This document shows positions 45,847-57,238 of a stretch of DNA of 64,000 nt, piece after piece. A program made the position numbers and the translations under genes. Below the pieces are notes generated by a model. That model had not been told where the DNA came from and searched no databases. It was given only the letters and a program-made list of their open reading frames with translations. The stretch's first letter is position 1. Every line of letters starts with the position of its first letter. Origin of the DNA: Acarospora socialis (lineage: Eukaryota > Ascomycota > Lecanoromycetes > Acarosporales > Acarosporaceae); the NCBI GenBank assembly GCA_025617375.2, contig JAMYGW020000001.1, positions 2,108,001-2,172,000 on the forward strand. Reading direction: 5' to 3'.

Positions 45847-46280
45847 GTTGACTCAACTAGGACGGCGGCAGGCGAGTTCAGCATTTGCTACGGCGTTAAA
45901 GACGTCACTCAATCCGGTTCTTGGTGTTAGGTTCTCGGGAGTTTGAAGAGGTCCGCCGACTTGGTCATCCCCACTATGAATCTCTAGAGGCGTACGTAGG
46001 CATCGGGTTGAAGTTATTTCCGCGGATCCCTTGGAACGGGCTAATCTTCGTCCAATAACGATCTTGTTCAACACGGTGTGACCGTTTCGGTACGACTTAT
46101 CGTGCGAGCTCAGCTGTAACTCTTCCTTCAGAGCAATTCCAGCCATAATCTATCGCATGTACTCCCGTAACCTTCTCGAGACGCTGGCAGCCCGACCTCC
46201 CCAACCTTTTACCATTGTCTCGCAACGATCACTCAACCACCACCACCAGAACACCCATTCCCCTCCCATAGCCCCCTTCC

Positions 46281-46832
46281 CTAATCTATCCACACCTGTA
46301 CTGAACTAGGTCCACAACCTACGCAGCCCGCCGCCACAGCAGGCACCATCCCCTCCGTCTCCTTGACCGTCCGTATTCGTACCAACTTCTCCCACCTCTC
46401 GCATGCCGCGAAAGCCAGCCCTCCTATCCCCCACAAACCCCTCTGGCGTACCTCAGCCCCTTCCCTTTCCCCAACAGAGTTCCACCCAAGCAGCTTTGTG
46501 ATCTTCAGCACAGCGTAGACTCTACTATTTCCTCAACAGACACGAACAGAGAAAACGTGATGCCGCCATCGTGCGAGCCTTCTTCGCTTATCCTCTCTTT
46601 GGGCTCTCGGTGCGGAGGCTGGGACTGGGAAAGTGGACTGCTGTCCGAGAACAGTGCGGAAGGTGGGGGGTGGTACGGATGCGTGCTGGATCCACTTGAG
46701 ATAGGAAGGTTTGGGGGGGAAGGGAATAGATGTAGATTGGAAGGATCGAGAGAGTGGGATGCAAGATATAGGTGAGCTCAGCGGAGAGGGAACTGGGAGT
46801 GAGCAGAGTTGGGAACGGGGCCTGAAGGACAT
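46281..46832 (-). CDS. Candidate small gene, unknown protein (two exons)
   Basis: Exons 46832-46548 and 46502-46281, joined across a 45-nt intron (GTTCGT donor, AAG acceptor), give 168 residues in frame. The N-terminal half is Ser/Pro/Arg-rich, perhaps a mitochondrial presequence (MSFRPRSQLCSLPVPSPLSS). A basic patch (REDKRRRLARWRHHVF) precedes a C-terminal part with ITKLLGWNSVG, GLWGIGGLAFAACERW and the end SSVQVWID. No family was recognised. The support is a coherent splice and the same C-rich-then-G-rich order in the coding sense that marks other genes of this window. It is convergent with VPS2. It may be noise, since the intron is very short. Confidence 0.35.
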
Positions 46833-49800
46833 AGTGGAGTTGGGAGGGTCCTGGGGTTCTCGGAAGGGGCTTTGCCATGGGTTCAGGCAACACTTCCGAT
46901 GAGGGGAAGGACGCGGTTCAGGCTTGGGGACAGTAGACAAACGGGAACGGCAAATGATTCCGCTGGAGCCTGCTGTTCTGGATTCATGATTGAGATATCT
47001 GTCCGGCGAGAGTTTGGACCGCATCGGATGATGTCCGATAGCGAGTGGAAAGCTGATGGTCCTCGCAGCACAGCTCCATCAGTCCAGTCACGAGCATGAC
47101 TGCAGCGCACGCGGAAGACTGAGGAGCCAAGCTGCTCTGTTCGTGGAGGATTAGATGAGGGTGAAGCAGAAGGAATAGGTTGTGTGTGGAGAGATCGATT
47201 GGGTAGTTGATCAGCTTCGCGGACTGCTTTGTGCGGAGATAGTTCGGGTGTTGTGGTCAGAAAGCTCTTTTGAATGATCATTCATCAGGACAGGTACAGA
47301 GCACGGGGATGTGAGACAGTTGCCAAGTGGTCCAAGAAAGCGCTTTTGAGAAGATATCTCAGGCTCCACCGATGTAAATACATACGCAACCGAAACAACC
47401 GTAGAATATTCAGGAGCGAAGCTGATAGCATGTTATTTGAGGATAAAAGTAAGTGCAAGGTTATTGCAAGCACGATAGCGGGTGGGAGGTGAAGGAGCTG
47501 ATGGAAATGAAAGGTGGTAACCAGTTCGGCAGCTTGGGGGGAGGGATGAATGCAGCCGCCAGGCCTTGGTGAAGCTGCCAAGTGTGTTCAGTAGGTGTAC
47601 CAGACACAGGAAGTTTGTGATGTGACAGGCTTGTAAAAACTCGGTTCTGACAGTCGAACAGAGATCATGCTTCGGCTATGAGATAATACTGTTCTGGGGG
47701 TTGCCTTAGGGCTAGAGTGTGAACAGGTAACAGCGCGTTCTGGGGGGAAGTGGGTTGAATGGAGACTTGGAAGGCAGCCTTGATAAGGAGCCGGCTCCGT
47801 GAAAGTGAAGAGAGTTCAACCACCAGCGGTATCACTTGCTTGCGTTGCATGTACGATTCACCGAAGCCAGGATCGGGGTGTGGAGATGCAGTCGTAGCAC
47901 GGGAATGGCCGGAGGTCCTTCAGTGGTTCGTAGTTTCGAGTAGAGAGTGCGCCCGCTCCCCGTCCGGGTAGACCAGAGGCCCTTGGTGAGAGATAGGGTA
48001 CATAGGACCTAGACTGGCTTGAGGCCCAACAAAGTATGCCCACGCTGCAATAGTAGTGGGGGCACCAGGGCACGAGTCAGTATATCATATAGGGCCAATA
48101 TAAAATGAAGCACTATCAACGTAGAGAGCTGGAAGTGGACGACAGTGCAAGGCTCAACGGCCAAATGCGGCGAGAAGCATAAGCCAGACTCGTTGCGAAA
48201 CCATGCCCTGGAGCAGAAACAAACCAGCTCGAGTGGGACGAGAGATCAATTCGAAACGCAATCATGTTCTGCCCTGTGCCAGTGATACCTGCACGAACAC
48301 ATGCTAATATAAAAGTCTTGGATGCAATAATCAACCGTAAGCATGGGTCGTCGCAGGGTCCCAGACACCGAAGACGTCCGTGCGTAATATCTAAGAGCTG
48401 GCATATAGCTAAGGTACAAGTACCTACCTTAGGTACCTGTTACAGATTTCTTAGTTAGCCGTTCCAGGCCTAGACGGTAGTCAAACAAGGCCCAATCAAG
48501 GGTCGAGGATCGGAGTGCGGCAGATCCACCGACTACCCTCTGTAGCGGCTTCCCACATCGGACGTGTCCGTCGTTCGTCCTGGACGGTCAGGTTTAGCGA
48601 TTGCTGTTCTTGTGAAGGAGAGATGCAAGCCCAGTCACAGACGGCGCCGACTAACAAGGATTGAAGGGAAGGGAAGGGAAAGGAAAGGAAAGGAAAGGCT
48701 TCTTGTAGAGTAGCAGTCCTTGTTTGACATGCTGTGGAGTAAATCGTGGAAAGTTCCTTTAGTCCGATCCACCTTGCGCGCAGTCATGGTCTAGTAATCA
48801 CGCGCCGATCGAGTGGCAAGTCTCCATGATCGGAGCTATCAGACCGACGGGTGAAGGTATAGGGATGAGTGCTAAGGTAACTGGGAGAGGAATAGAAAGA
48901 GTCCTGTGTGCAATGGGTTCATTAGAATTTCGTTAGTCACGAATGGGGAATGGCTCGTATGCAGGTCGTACAAGGTCATTGCCAACGACAGTCCACTTGG
49001 AGGACCGTTGTGACAAAGCATGGGCTGAGGTACGGGTTTTCGGTCCCTAAAGGAAAGGGTATAGGTTGTGATAGGCAAAGGGCGAGAACAAAAGGGTGTG
49101 AAGGGAACGGCGGAACGAGGTGATTGTGGCGTCTGCGTGGGGCCCGAACCTTATAGAGCTCCCAGGGTCGGGCTGGAGAAACGGTTTGGTACGACAAGAC
49201 GCCTCAACGATACTGGGCAGTTGTTGCGCCTTCTCCTACAAGTACGGATACATCCGAAGCACGGCGACTGTTTTCACTCGAGCCGAGCCTACAAGGGACC
49301 TTGCAGATGACTGAAGCTGTACCGTGGCTAAAAGCTGAACAAGGTTGAGGATCCCTCCGAAAACGCCATCTTTCGTTGCCTATGTCCAGGCCCAGCCTCG
49401 AGATCCCGGCCCGTTCCTTCAATGTGATCACCATGATTTCAGCCGTGACCGTGTATCAGAATTGCCGCAGATTGGCCCCCCATATCTATATTCGCCTCGA
49501 TGTGTACCATAATACTCCATAAACGATTCAGCAACAAAACGCCGCCCTAAGAAAGAGCGCGATCAGACCCGGTCTCATTGTACCCAGTTCTTGACGAGGA
49601 GAGAAAACAAACCCTAACAGAGAGGGCAAGAACCAGAAATGACAATGTAGCGTTCATGTGGCCCGTATTTGCATCGACGTTCTCGGCTGCCGTCCATCGA
49701 CGTCTTGAAAAAGTGCACGCCTGGATCCGAACAGGAGCTCCAGATGTAAAAGTTCTGGTACCAGTCGCACATGGTGTCAGTCGGAGTAGACACCGGAGCA

Positions 49801-51655
49801 CAGGGAGGAAGCTGGTTCTCTGTCATTGTTAGCTTTCAACTAAAGCAATGGCTGAAGGTAAACCCACAGCAGATCTGATGCTGGGCTGGTCGTAAGGCTT
49901 CGAATGGATGTAGAGGAGTTGAACAAAGCTATTCCAGTCCGCGCGTATCTGCCGGTCTCTTATAGAGCACCTGAATATATTGCTCCACCATCGCCTGGCG
50001 TGGCAAAGCCTGGCATTGGTCGAGTCTTCTCCTATCCTGCAAGCTGTTCCGTGCGAGAGATGTGATGATAGAGGCATGAAGGACGGTAATGAAAGCTGTA
50101 CGGGTTACTGACACAACCCCTAGAAGGCTGCCGACGAGCCGCAACCAGGGCAAGTGCCATGGCTCTCACGGTATTGTGATGCGAGCGCTCAGATTCTTGC
50201 AACGATCTCAAGACGAGGATCATCCACGTTCATATCTTACGTTGAAGGGCGCTCATCGATGGAGGGTGTGTAGTGGGGTGAACCAAGTGTGAAGAGGTCC
50301 AAGCACGCCAACGGCTCGCCCTAGCTAGTGAGCCATCTTCTTCCCCCCTGGTCACCGCAGTACCTCATCTAACCAAAAATGTTTTGACAGCTGCGAGTGC
50401 CGAATAATGGGTGTAGTGCCCGGCAAAAGGAAGGAAAATATGGAAGCATAAAAACTGCGCATTGGTGCAGGTATTCGACCCAGAGTGCAGTGATTTCGGC
50501 CGTTTAGGCCCTAAGTTATCTGTCTTTCGATGGCTCTCCCCTTGTTGACCCACACCTTTGTCGACAAGGGCGTCATTGATTATGGAGTTATCTGTCTGCC
50601 TTGCCGTGAGAGCAAAAGACACCAACTTGTGCGCTTGGCCCATAACGAAGCAGAGATGATGAGTGACAACCAATAAGCTATGACAAAGCACCGAGATCAT
50701 TGCGACTTCCCAAGGATCACGCCTGTTCCTCGGATGTCCTGGAACATCGGAACGGGTCGCCCATTGACTTTGTGAGGCGTGGACATAGCTCAAGCAACCC
50801 CGCCGAAAGAGCAGGGAGTTGAAGATTGATTCACTGCCACTCGGACTCTTTCAGACTGTTTGAGGTGTTGATAGCAGGAAGCGTATGAGGAGTCGCTATT
50901 GGTTCTGGTAGAGAGAGGCCAACTTCCAAGAAGGTTAGTTACCTTGCTCGTTGTCGCGTCGAAAGCTTCGAACGGCAGCCCGATCACCGGGCTAACGTTA
51001 ACTTCGACCAACTTCGCACATGGGGCTGGCTGGGTTGGCCCAATGGAGACTGTCCACCATCGGATAACAAGCGTCGGTACCTAGCACGTCGCACGTGAGT
51101 TTTGTGAAGCTTCCTGATGACTCTGGCATTGATCTGAGTACCTCCGTAGTAGTGGCAAGATACACGTACTCGTCCTCGAACTTGATACATGGCGTGGACC
51201 TTCTTGTTGCAGTCTCCTGGCAACACTGACCGGAAGCATTCGCCCGATTGCGCCGGAGTCGTGCAACATATGATTGGAAGGTATAAATAAACACTCACCT
51301 CTTACCTAATGCAGTTTAACTAAGGTTTGTGCCACCTCGCTGTACCTAAGGGACCTTACGTAATCTTAGCGAGCCAAAGCGCCTCCTTTCAAGCAGTGCA
51401 AAATCAACACGACAACTTACTCAATAATACAACACATGACATTTCACATTCCATAGCATCAGCGACAGCAATAGCTGCTTCATTCTTTCACGGTATTTAC
51501 GGCAGAGCCTACGTTCGGTCTGCCGTATACTGATTACCATCATTTCTAATCACGACACTCGCTTTACCATCTTCGCATTCAACTCATTCCATACATCGTC
51601 TTCTGACTTAGCCACTATTCCAACTCTTCAACAGCCCTAGCGAATTGCCGTTTCC
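46833..51655. other. Long gene-poor region
   Basis: About 4.8 kb with no gene I can support. Open frames are at most about 140 residues, lack domain signatures and have no consistent codon bias. No tRNA, rRNA or transposon ends were recognised. The right end is the CHS7 promoter. Confidence 0.4.
48664..48698 (+). repeat. Purine microsatellite (GGGAA/GGAAA)n
   Basis: A pure purine run made of GAAGG and GGAAA units inside the gene-poor region. It is a simple repeat. Confidence 0.8.
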
Positions 51656-52775
51656 ATGGGCTTCGGCGACTTCGAGACGATATGTCGCAAAAGCGCCCTA
51701 CCGCTATGCTCCCTCCTGGGCCCACCGTCGCCGATTTCGCGCACGGCTGGCATCGAGGCCAACTGCTATGCACGTAGCATCGAGCTTGCAAACACCATTA
51801 TTTTCCAAGGCGCCACGGACTTTATGCATATACTTGCGCTGGGCATGACGGCCATCATGATTATACACGTGAGGTCGAAGTTCACGGCTGTGGGTAAGTG
51901 CCGATACAACTGTCTCCCAGCCAATGGATGAGCGCTCACTCGGGATTCTATTTATAGGTCGGAAGGAGATCACGACTTTCTTCTACCTCTATATGATGCT
52001 TACAATCACTTCTCTCGTCCTTGACTCTGGCGTTATACCACCAGGCTCGGGAGCATATCCCTACTTCACCGCGGTCCAGAATGGTTTCACCTCTGCCTTG
52101 TGCACCTGCCTGTTGATTAATGGCTTCGTCGGCTTTCAACTCTATGAAGACGGCACCACACTCTCCGTCTGGCTTCTCCGGCTTACGTCCGTTGGTATGT
52201 TCGTCATCTCCGGCGCCGTGTCGCTGTTGACGTTCAAGGGATGGGCTGGTCTTGGTCCTACCAACACCGTTGGGCTGTTTGTGGTGCTCTACATAGTCAA
52301 CGGCATCTGCCTGGTCGTATACGTGGTGATGCAGATTATTCTCGTTACGAACACGTTGCAAGATCGATGGCCCCTGGGCGACATTGCGTTTGGAATTTTC
52401 TTCTTCGTCATCGGGCAAGTGATCCTGTACGTGTTCAGTGACACGATCTGCCATAACGTGCAGCACTACCTAGACGGACTTTTCTTTGCCACCATATGCA
52501 ACCTGCTTGCGGTGATGATGGTCTACAAGGTATTTGAAGGTCTCAGTCAGTTGATTCATGGTGGAAGCTAACGTTTGACGTAGTATTGGGACTCTATCAC
52601 CCGAGAGGACCTCGAGTTCAGCGTCGGGACGAAACCTAACAACTGGGAGGTGAAAGAATTGCTCCCAGAAGATGACCGCCGGACGACAACCTACAACGAT
52701 GGTGCCAACTCCGAGTATGCGAGCAGCATGTACCGTCAGTCGAGACATTCTGCATACGGTGGTTTCAACTACTGA
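51656..52775 (+). CDS. CHS7: Chitin synthase export chaperone Chs7
   Basis: Three exons, 51656-51893, 51958-52529 and 52584-52775, encode 333 residues. The N-terminus [18 protein letters not shown] and the phrase [20 protein letters not shown] are highly typical of Chs7. Seven membrane helices follow, among them [74 protein letters not shown] and [19 protein letters not shown]. The end of the membrane domain, [28 protein letters not shown], is the family signature, and the cytosolic tail [20 protein letters not shown] is conserved. Chs7 lets chitin synthase III (Chs3) leave the ER, so it is needed for normal wall chitin. The short last intron has a clear TAG acceptor. Confidence 0.95.
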
Positions 52776-53392
52776 TAGCGGCATACTCACTTTGTCTAAA
52801 TTCCGTCCTGTTGGATGTAGAGTAATTGGATAAAAGTTCGAGTCACAAGCTTTGGACATGGCTTTTGGAGTTTCGTGGGCTTCTGGATATGGAGTCGACT
52901 TCTTGGAAAGATGCTTGGATGTGTTGATATTCGGCCGGCTTCGACTATCTCAGTGGCGTATTGGCCGAGTTGACCTGGCTTGTCTTGGATGATGCCAAAG
53001 TTGGAGTTGGTCTCCTGAGAGTACAACATGTGTCAAGAGCTTCGTGTACATAGTAGTCGCAGCGATCCTTGGCTTCGATCCACCGTGCTGAGCATCTTGC
53101 TCGGTGGTCGTCTCATACAGACAATTGAGGTCGAGTCGGTCTAGTATCGAAGTGCTCAGGTTACCAGTTGAGATTCGGTGCAATTGTATCACTTTGAGCA
53201 GTAGATTTAGGACTCTACTCGCAGCTACAAAAAAGCGAGCTTCAGCAGAAATACTTATGTCTACGACTCCGTACTTCGTACTCATAGGGCATCGGGACAA
53301 TGACGGACCGAGTAGCAACTCCGTCATAGCTTCTTCCCACCGAACATGTAATCCGCGACAACAACGACGATCATGCAGAAGCTCGTTCCAGG
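52776..53392. other. Intergenic between CHS7 and the hydrolase gene
   Basis: About 0.6 kb between tandem plus-strand genes. No extra gene was supported. Confidence 0.45.
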
Positions 53393-54870
53393 ATGAGAAA
53401 GACGCTGCTTCTATGTTTTATCCATGGATTCAAAGTCAGTCCCAACGGGCAACCAACCCGCAATGCGAACAAGATTGGGCTAAAACAGAACCATCTAGGG
53501 CGGCGATGACACCTTCGGCGGATTCCCCGAACACCTGCGCGCGCTGGTCAGCCATGCGCTACCCAAACTCACCGTCGCGGCCATCACGTACCCGAAGTTC
53601 GAGACGCGGGGCGATCTGAAGGAATGCGTGGGCAAATTCCGGGAATGGTACGTTTTCCACACCGCCCCATCCCCGACGGGGGCCGCAGCCCGCCCGATCA
53701 CCAACGTCAACTAACAACCATCCTGTACTTGACCGCAGGCTCCAAAACCAAGTCATCGACCTCGAAGTCGCCGCCGGCACCCCGTCCCCCACCATCGACC
53801 CGTCGGTCCGCACCATCCTGATCGGCCACTCGATGGGCGGCATCGTGGCAGCAGACACCATCCTCGCCCTCGCGTCCGAGCAGCCCATCTCCACCCCCGC
53901 GGAGACGCACGCCTTCATGTTCCCGTACGTCCAGGGCCTGCTGGCGTTCGACACGCCCTACCTCGGCATCGCGCCCAGCGTCGTCGCCCACGGCGCCGAG
54001 GGCCACTACAAGACCGTCTCGACGGCGCTCAGCACGCTCGGTGAGGTCGCGGGCGTGTTTGGTTGGGGCGGAGGGGATAGGCAGAAGAGCGAGATCGACG
54101 CTCAGCGGAACGCGCGACAGCCTGCCTCGCAGCAGGCGTCCCCACCCGCGGTAGCGGCGCTTCCTGTGGGCCCCCAAGCCGCCAAGGACTCCAGGGCCGC
54201 CCCCGCTGCAGCTGCTGCGAACATCGGCAAAGACGCCGCCGACGCGGCCGCCATGCCGGCGTGGCAGCGATGGGGCAAATACGCCATGTTCGCCGGCGCG
54301 GCGGGCGCGATGGCAGCGGGCGGTGCAGCCGCGTACGTGAAGCGGGAGACGCTATCCGCCGGCTGGAGCTGGGTCGGGTCGCACCTCGCGTTCGTCGGAT
54401 GCCTGGTGCGAGGCGAAGAACTCCGACAACGCGTCGTCGCCATTGCGAAACTCGAAGCGGAGAGCGGGCTGGGCTTCGCGAACCTGTACACGAACCTGGG
54501 CCTGGCGGCGAAGAGGGAGACGGGGACCGTCACGGTCAGTTCGGGATTACTGGGGAGCGAGAGGACGTTTTGCTCGTTGCCGAATAGCGAGGTGAGGAGG
54601 TATTTTGTGAAGTGCGTGAATGATAGGGCGGAGGATGAGACGGTGGCGCATATGAGTATGTTTTTGCCGAGGGAGAATCCGGGGTATTATGGGATGGTGG
54701 AGAGGGCGAAGGAATTGGTGGTGGGGTGGGCGAGTGGGGATTGGTATGAGGCGAGTGACGGGGATGGTGCTGGAGGAGGGGCGTTGGGCGTGGAGGAGCT
54801 TAGTGGGGTCGAGATCGATGGGCTTAGAGATGAGAAGGTGCTGGATGAGGATACGGTTATGGTAGGGTAG
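53393..54870 (+). CDS. Alpha/beta-hydrolase, DUF676-like serine esterase
   Basis: Three exons, 53393-53434 (42 nt), 53499-53647 and 53739-54870, encode 440 residues. The first exon gives MRKTLLLCFIHGFK and joins to GGDDTFGGFPEHL. The HGFKGGDDTF phrase is the oxyanion region typical of DUF676 lipase-like proteins. The nucleophile elbow is LIGHSMGGIVAAD, with Ser as catalytic residue. FDTPYLGIAP is also conserved. A low-complexity Ala/Pro-rich insert lies in the middle. It is followed by a short hydrophobic Ala/Gly stretch (YAMFAGAAGAMAAGGAAAY) that may be a membrane anchor. Substrate is unknown. The coding sequence is C-rich to about 54330 and G/T-ending from about 54540 on. Confidence 0.83.
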
Positions 54871-56281
54871 GGTTCTGGTTGGGTTCCTGAAACCGGGGCG
54901 TTGGAGGCCGCTGGAGTTTAAGACGAATATACAACCATGTCAGCCACAGGTTCGGAGTCTCAACGGTGGGCGTCTGCCCCATGATGAACTCCTGCACTTG
55001 AAATTGAATGAATTGGCGGAGGTGCAAGGAAGCCCACATATTCCGCTAGCAACCCTACTGGATACTCAGTCCTTCACCATCAACCACCCACGCCCGCTCC
55101 TCAGCTCTCTCAATCTATCCTTCCAACAATCCAATCCATCCATCTTACAACTCACACGCACCCTCACAACCCCATCCCTAACCCTCTCCCCGCCACCCTC
55201 TCTCTCCAAACCGCCATCCCCCTTCCCTGTCCCTTATCATCCAAACATCCGCACCCCACCAAGCCACCCAGTCCCCCGTCCTCCACCAAAGTACCTCCTT
55301 AACCAAATTACGCCCCACCTCTGCTCTTTCACCGTCCTTCCCTTTCTTGCACGCACGCCCGCTCCATCGGTCCATCCTTCAGACTATACTCCGTGGATGG
55401 ATCCCAATCCCAGGATCGCCCTCGTGGAAGCAAAGCGTGGCAGGCAGAGCAGATCCACGAAAGCAGTATCGACGAACGTATCAGACCACAACTGAAGTCA
55501 CGCTTGGCGATGGATTGTAAGTTTCTGGTGCCGCAGGTGCAGTGCTCTTCTTCCAGGCGTTGAGGACCGCTTTTTACAGCAGGCCTTTATCATTCACTTC
55601 CGTTAAGGTGGGATAGGTGAAGTCGGTGTTAGAGAGATAGGGGGTGGGTGGACGAAGGTGTTTGGCCTCTAACGATATGGGAACGGCTCTTTCTGGCTCT
55701 ATGTCGCCATGCCTGGGTTCTTGTAGTTTTGGTGCGGTTAGTCGAAGGATGGAGTGATAGTGAATTCTGACGTAGTCTCAGCAAATACAGTACGAAGCTT
55801 CGTTGTTTGTCTTTGCTGGTCCTTTTCTTCTGCGGTTGACGGACGTAGTGGGTGCGCGTTTGGAGTTCTAGTATCCGGTACAGAACGATACTGGTGAACG
55901 ATGTGATTCGGCTGTTCAGAACGTAGGTTGTGATCATTAGTTCTGGGTACACGGGGGTACGCGCCAGGATGCGAAGCGTAACGTTGTGTCATTGCCCACG
56001 GTGGTGAATTTCTGTCGTAAGTCTCCCTTCCCTCATTCCCAGCGGTCTGGGGGCGGTGCTCTCTAGTGATCGAGGTTGCTAGTCCTCGGCGAAAGCGTGG
56101 TCGTCGAAGACAGAATTAGTGAGATCCGAGAGGCATGAGGTCAATGCTAGACTCAGCGCTGCTCCGAGATCGTTATCGTAGCGAAACGATACGTCGCAGA
56201 ATCACCGAGTAAACGTGAGAGTCAGCTGAACAGGGTTCGGACCGTGAAGGCACCCCCAGGGTTCGTTCACGGACGCCCATC
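54871..56281. other. Intergenic with C-rich stretch
   Basis: About 1.4 kb. A pyrimidine-rich segment (about 55100-55350) gives a plus-strand open frame of 165 residues (54998-55495) that is mostly Pro, Ser and Leu and has no domain; I do not call it. The remainder shows nothing. Confidence 0.4.
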
Positions 56282-57238
56282 TCACCCCAGTATCTCCTGC
56301 TCTTGTCCCACTCCACCACCCCCTTGACTCGCCCTAACCGCCGCTCTCCTCCTCATCCCATGCCTATCCAAGCACCTCCTCATCTCCCTCGCCCACTCCC
56401 ACGGCCTCTCCAACCCACCCGGCAACGAATTAAAATACTCCCACCCCATCACGCCGCCAAACCCCTCGTACCTCCCCACCAACTCCCCCACGACCCCATC
56501 GAAAACCTCCATCCCCACAAACCCGTCCCCATTCCCCGGATTCGTCACCACCCCCACAACCACCTTCCCCACCGGCCACCCCCTCGCCACAACCATCTCA
56601 TACCCCACCGCACTCTCCACGCTCCCCCAGCCACAGTAAAACTGCACATTATACCACGCTATACTCCCGCCCCGCAGCACCTCCAACGCCTCGTAGTCGA
56701 AGCCTGACAAATGCCGCCCGCCACACAGCGCCGACGCGACCGGCGCCAGGGTGACGAGGAACGCGGGGCCGAAATCCGCCTTCAGCCGATCGACGAGGCG
56801 GACGACGCCGGACAGCGACATGTGCTCCTCGACGTCGAGGTCCAGGCCGTCGAAGCCGTGCCGGCGCACCATGTCGCGCAGCGGGGCATAGTGCGCTTCG
56901 AAGGCGGCGGCGTCGTCCTGGTCCAGACGCGTGAAGCTGCCTTGGGCGGCGCCGCCGAGCATGCCGAGGACTTTGATGCCCGAGTCGCGGAGCACGAGCA
57001 GCTCGTCCCAGAGGGTCGTGTTGTGTGCGGCGGTCGGGGGCGAGTCGTTGAGGGTGATGGTGCCGGGCGGGTCGTTGAGGTGGATGGCGGCGAGGATGAG
57101 GTGCGTGATGCCGGTGCGTTCGGTCAGGAGGGGGAGGATGGAGACGTAGGTGCCGTCCGGGAGGTAGTGGGTTTGGTGGTAGCAGATTACGCGCGGGGTG
57201 GAGGGCAGGGGAGGGGTGACTGGGAGGAGAGGAGGCAT
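56282..57238 (-). CDS. Glycoside hydrolase family 18 protein (chitinase/endoglycosidase-like)
   Basis: A single exon of 318 residues. The family signature FDGLDLDVEEHM (DxxDxDxE) contains the catalytic Glu near residue 140. The TIM-barrel strands are visible: RVICYHQTHY (strand 1), GITHLILAAIHL (2), GIKVLGMLGG (3), DGLDLDVE (4), FLVTLAPVA (5), IAWYNVQFYCGWG (6), VVVGVVTNPGNGD (7), GGVMGWEYF (8). The Asn-Val-Gln-Phe-Tyr after strand 6 is typical of the smaller, single-domain branch. There is no obvious signal peptide, so a cytosolic or vacuolar role is possible. The coding sense is C-rich in the first half and G-rich in the second, with the flip near the middle. Confidence 0.88.
   Translation of the reverse strand: MPPLLPVTPPLPSTPRVICYHQTHYLPDGTYVSILPLLTERTGITHLILAAIHLNDPPGTITLNDSPPTAAHNTTLWDELLVLRDSGIKVLGMLGGAAQGSFTRLDQDDAAAFEAHYAPLRDMVRRHGFDGLDLDVEEHMSLSGVVRLVDRLKADFGPAFLVTLAPVASALCGGRHLSGFDYEALEVLRGGSIAWYNVQFYCGWGSVESAVGYEMVVARGWPVGKVVVGVVTNPGNGDGFVGMEVFDGVVGELVGRYEGFGGVMGWEYFNSLPGGLERPWEWAREMRRCLDRHGMRRRAAVRASQGGGGVGQEQEILG

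Noticed and set aside
53559-54177. Minus-strand frames over the hydrolase gene
   Set aside because: The plus-strand frame has the HGFKGG and GHSMGG motifs and consistent introns; the minus frames are Arg/Gly-rich shadows.
54998-55495. Plus-strand open frame of 165 residues
   Set aside because: Pro/Ser/Leu-rich low-complexity translation of a pyrimidine-rich stretch, with no domain or splice support.
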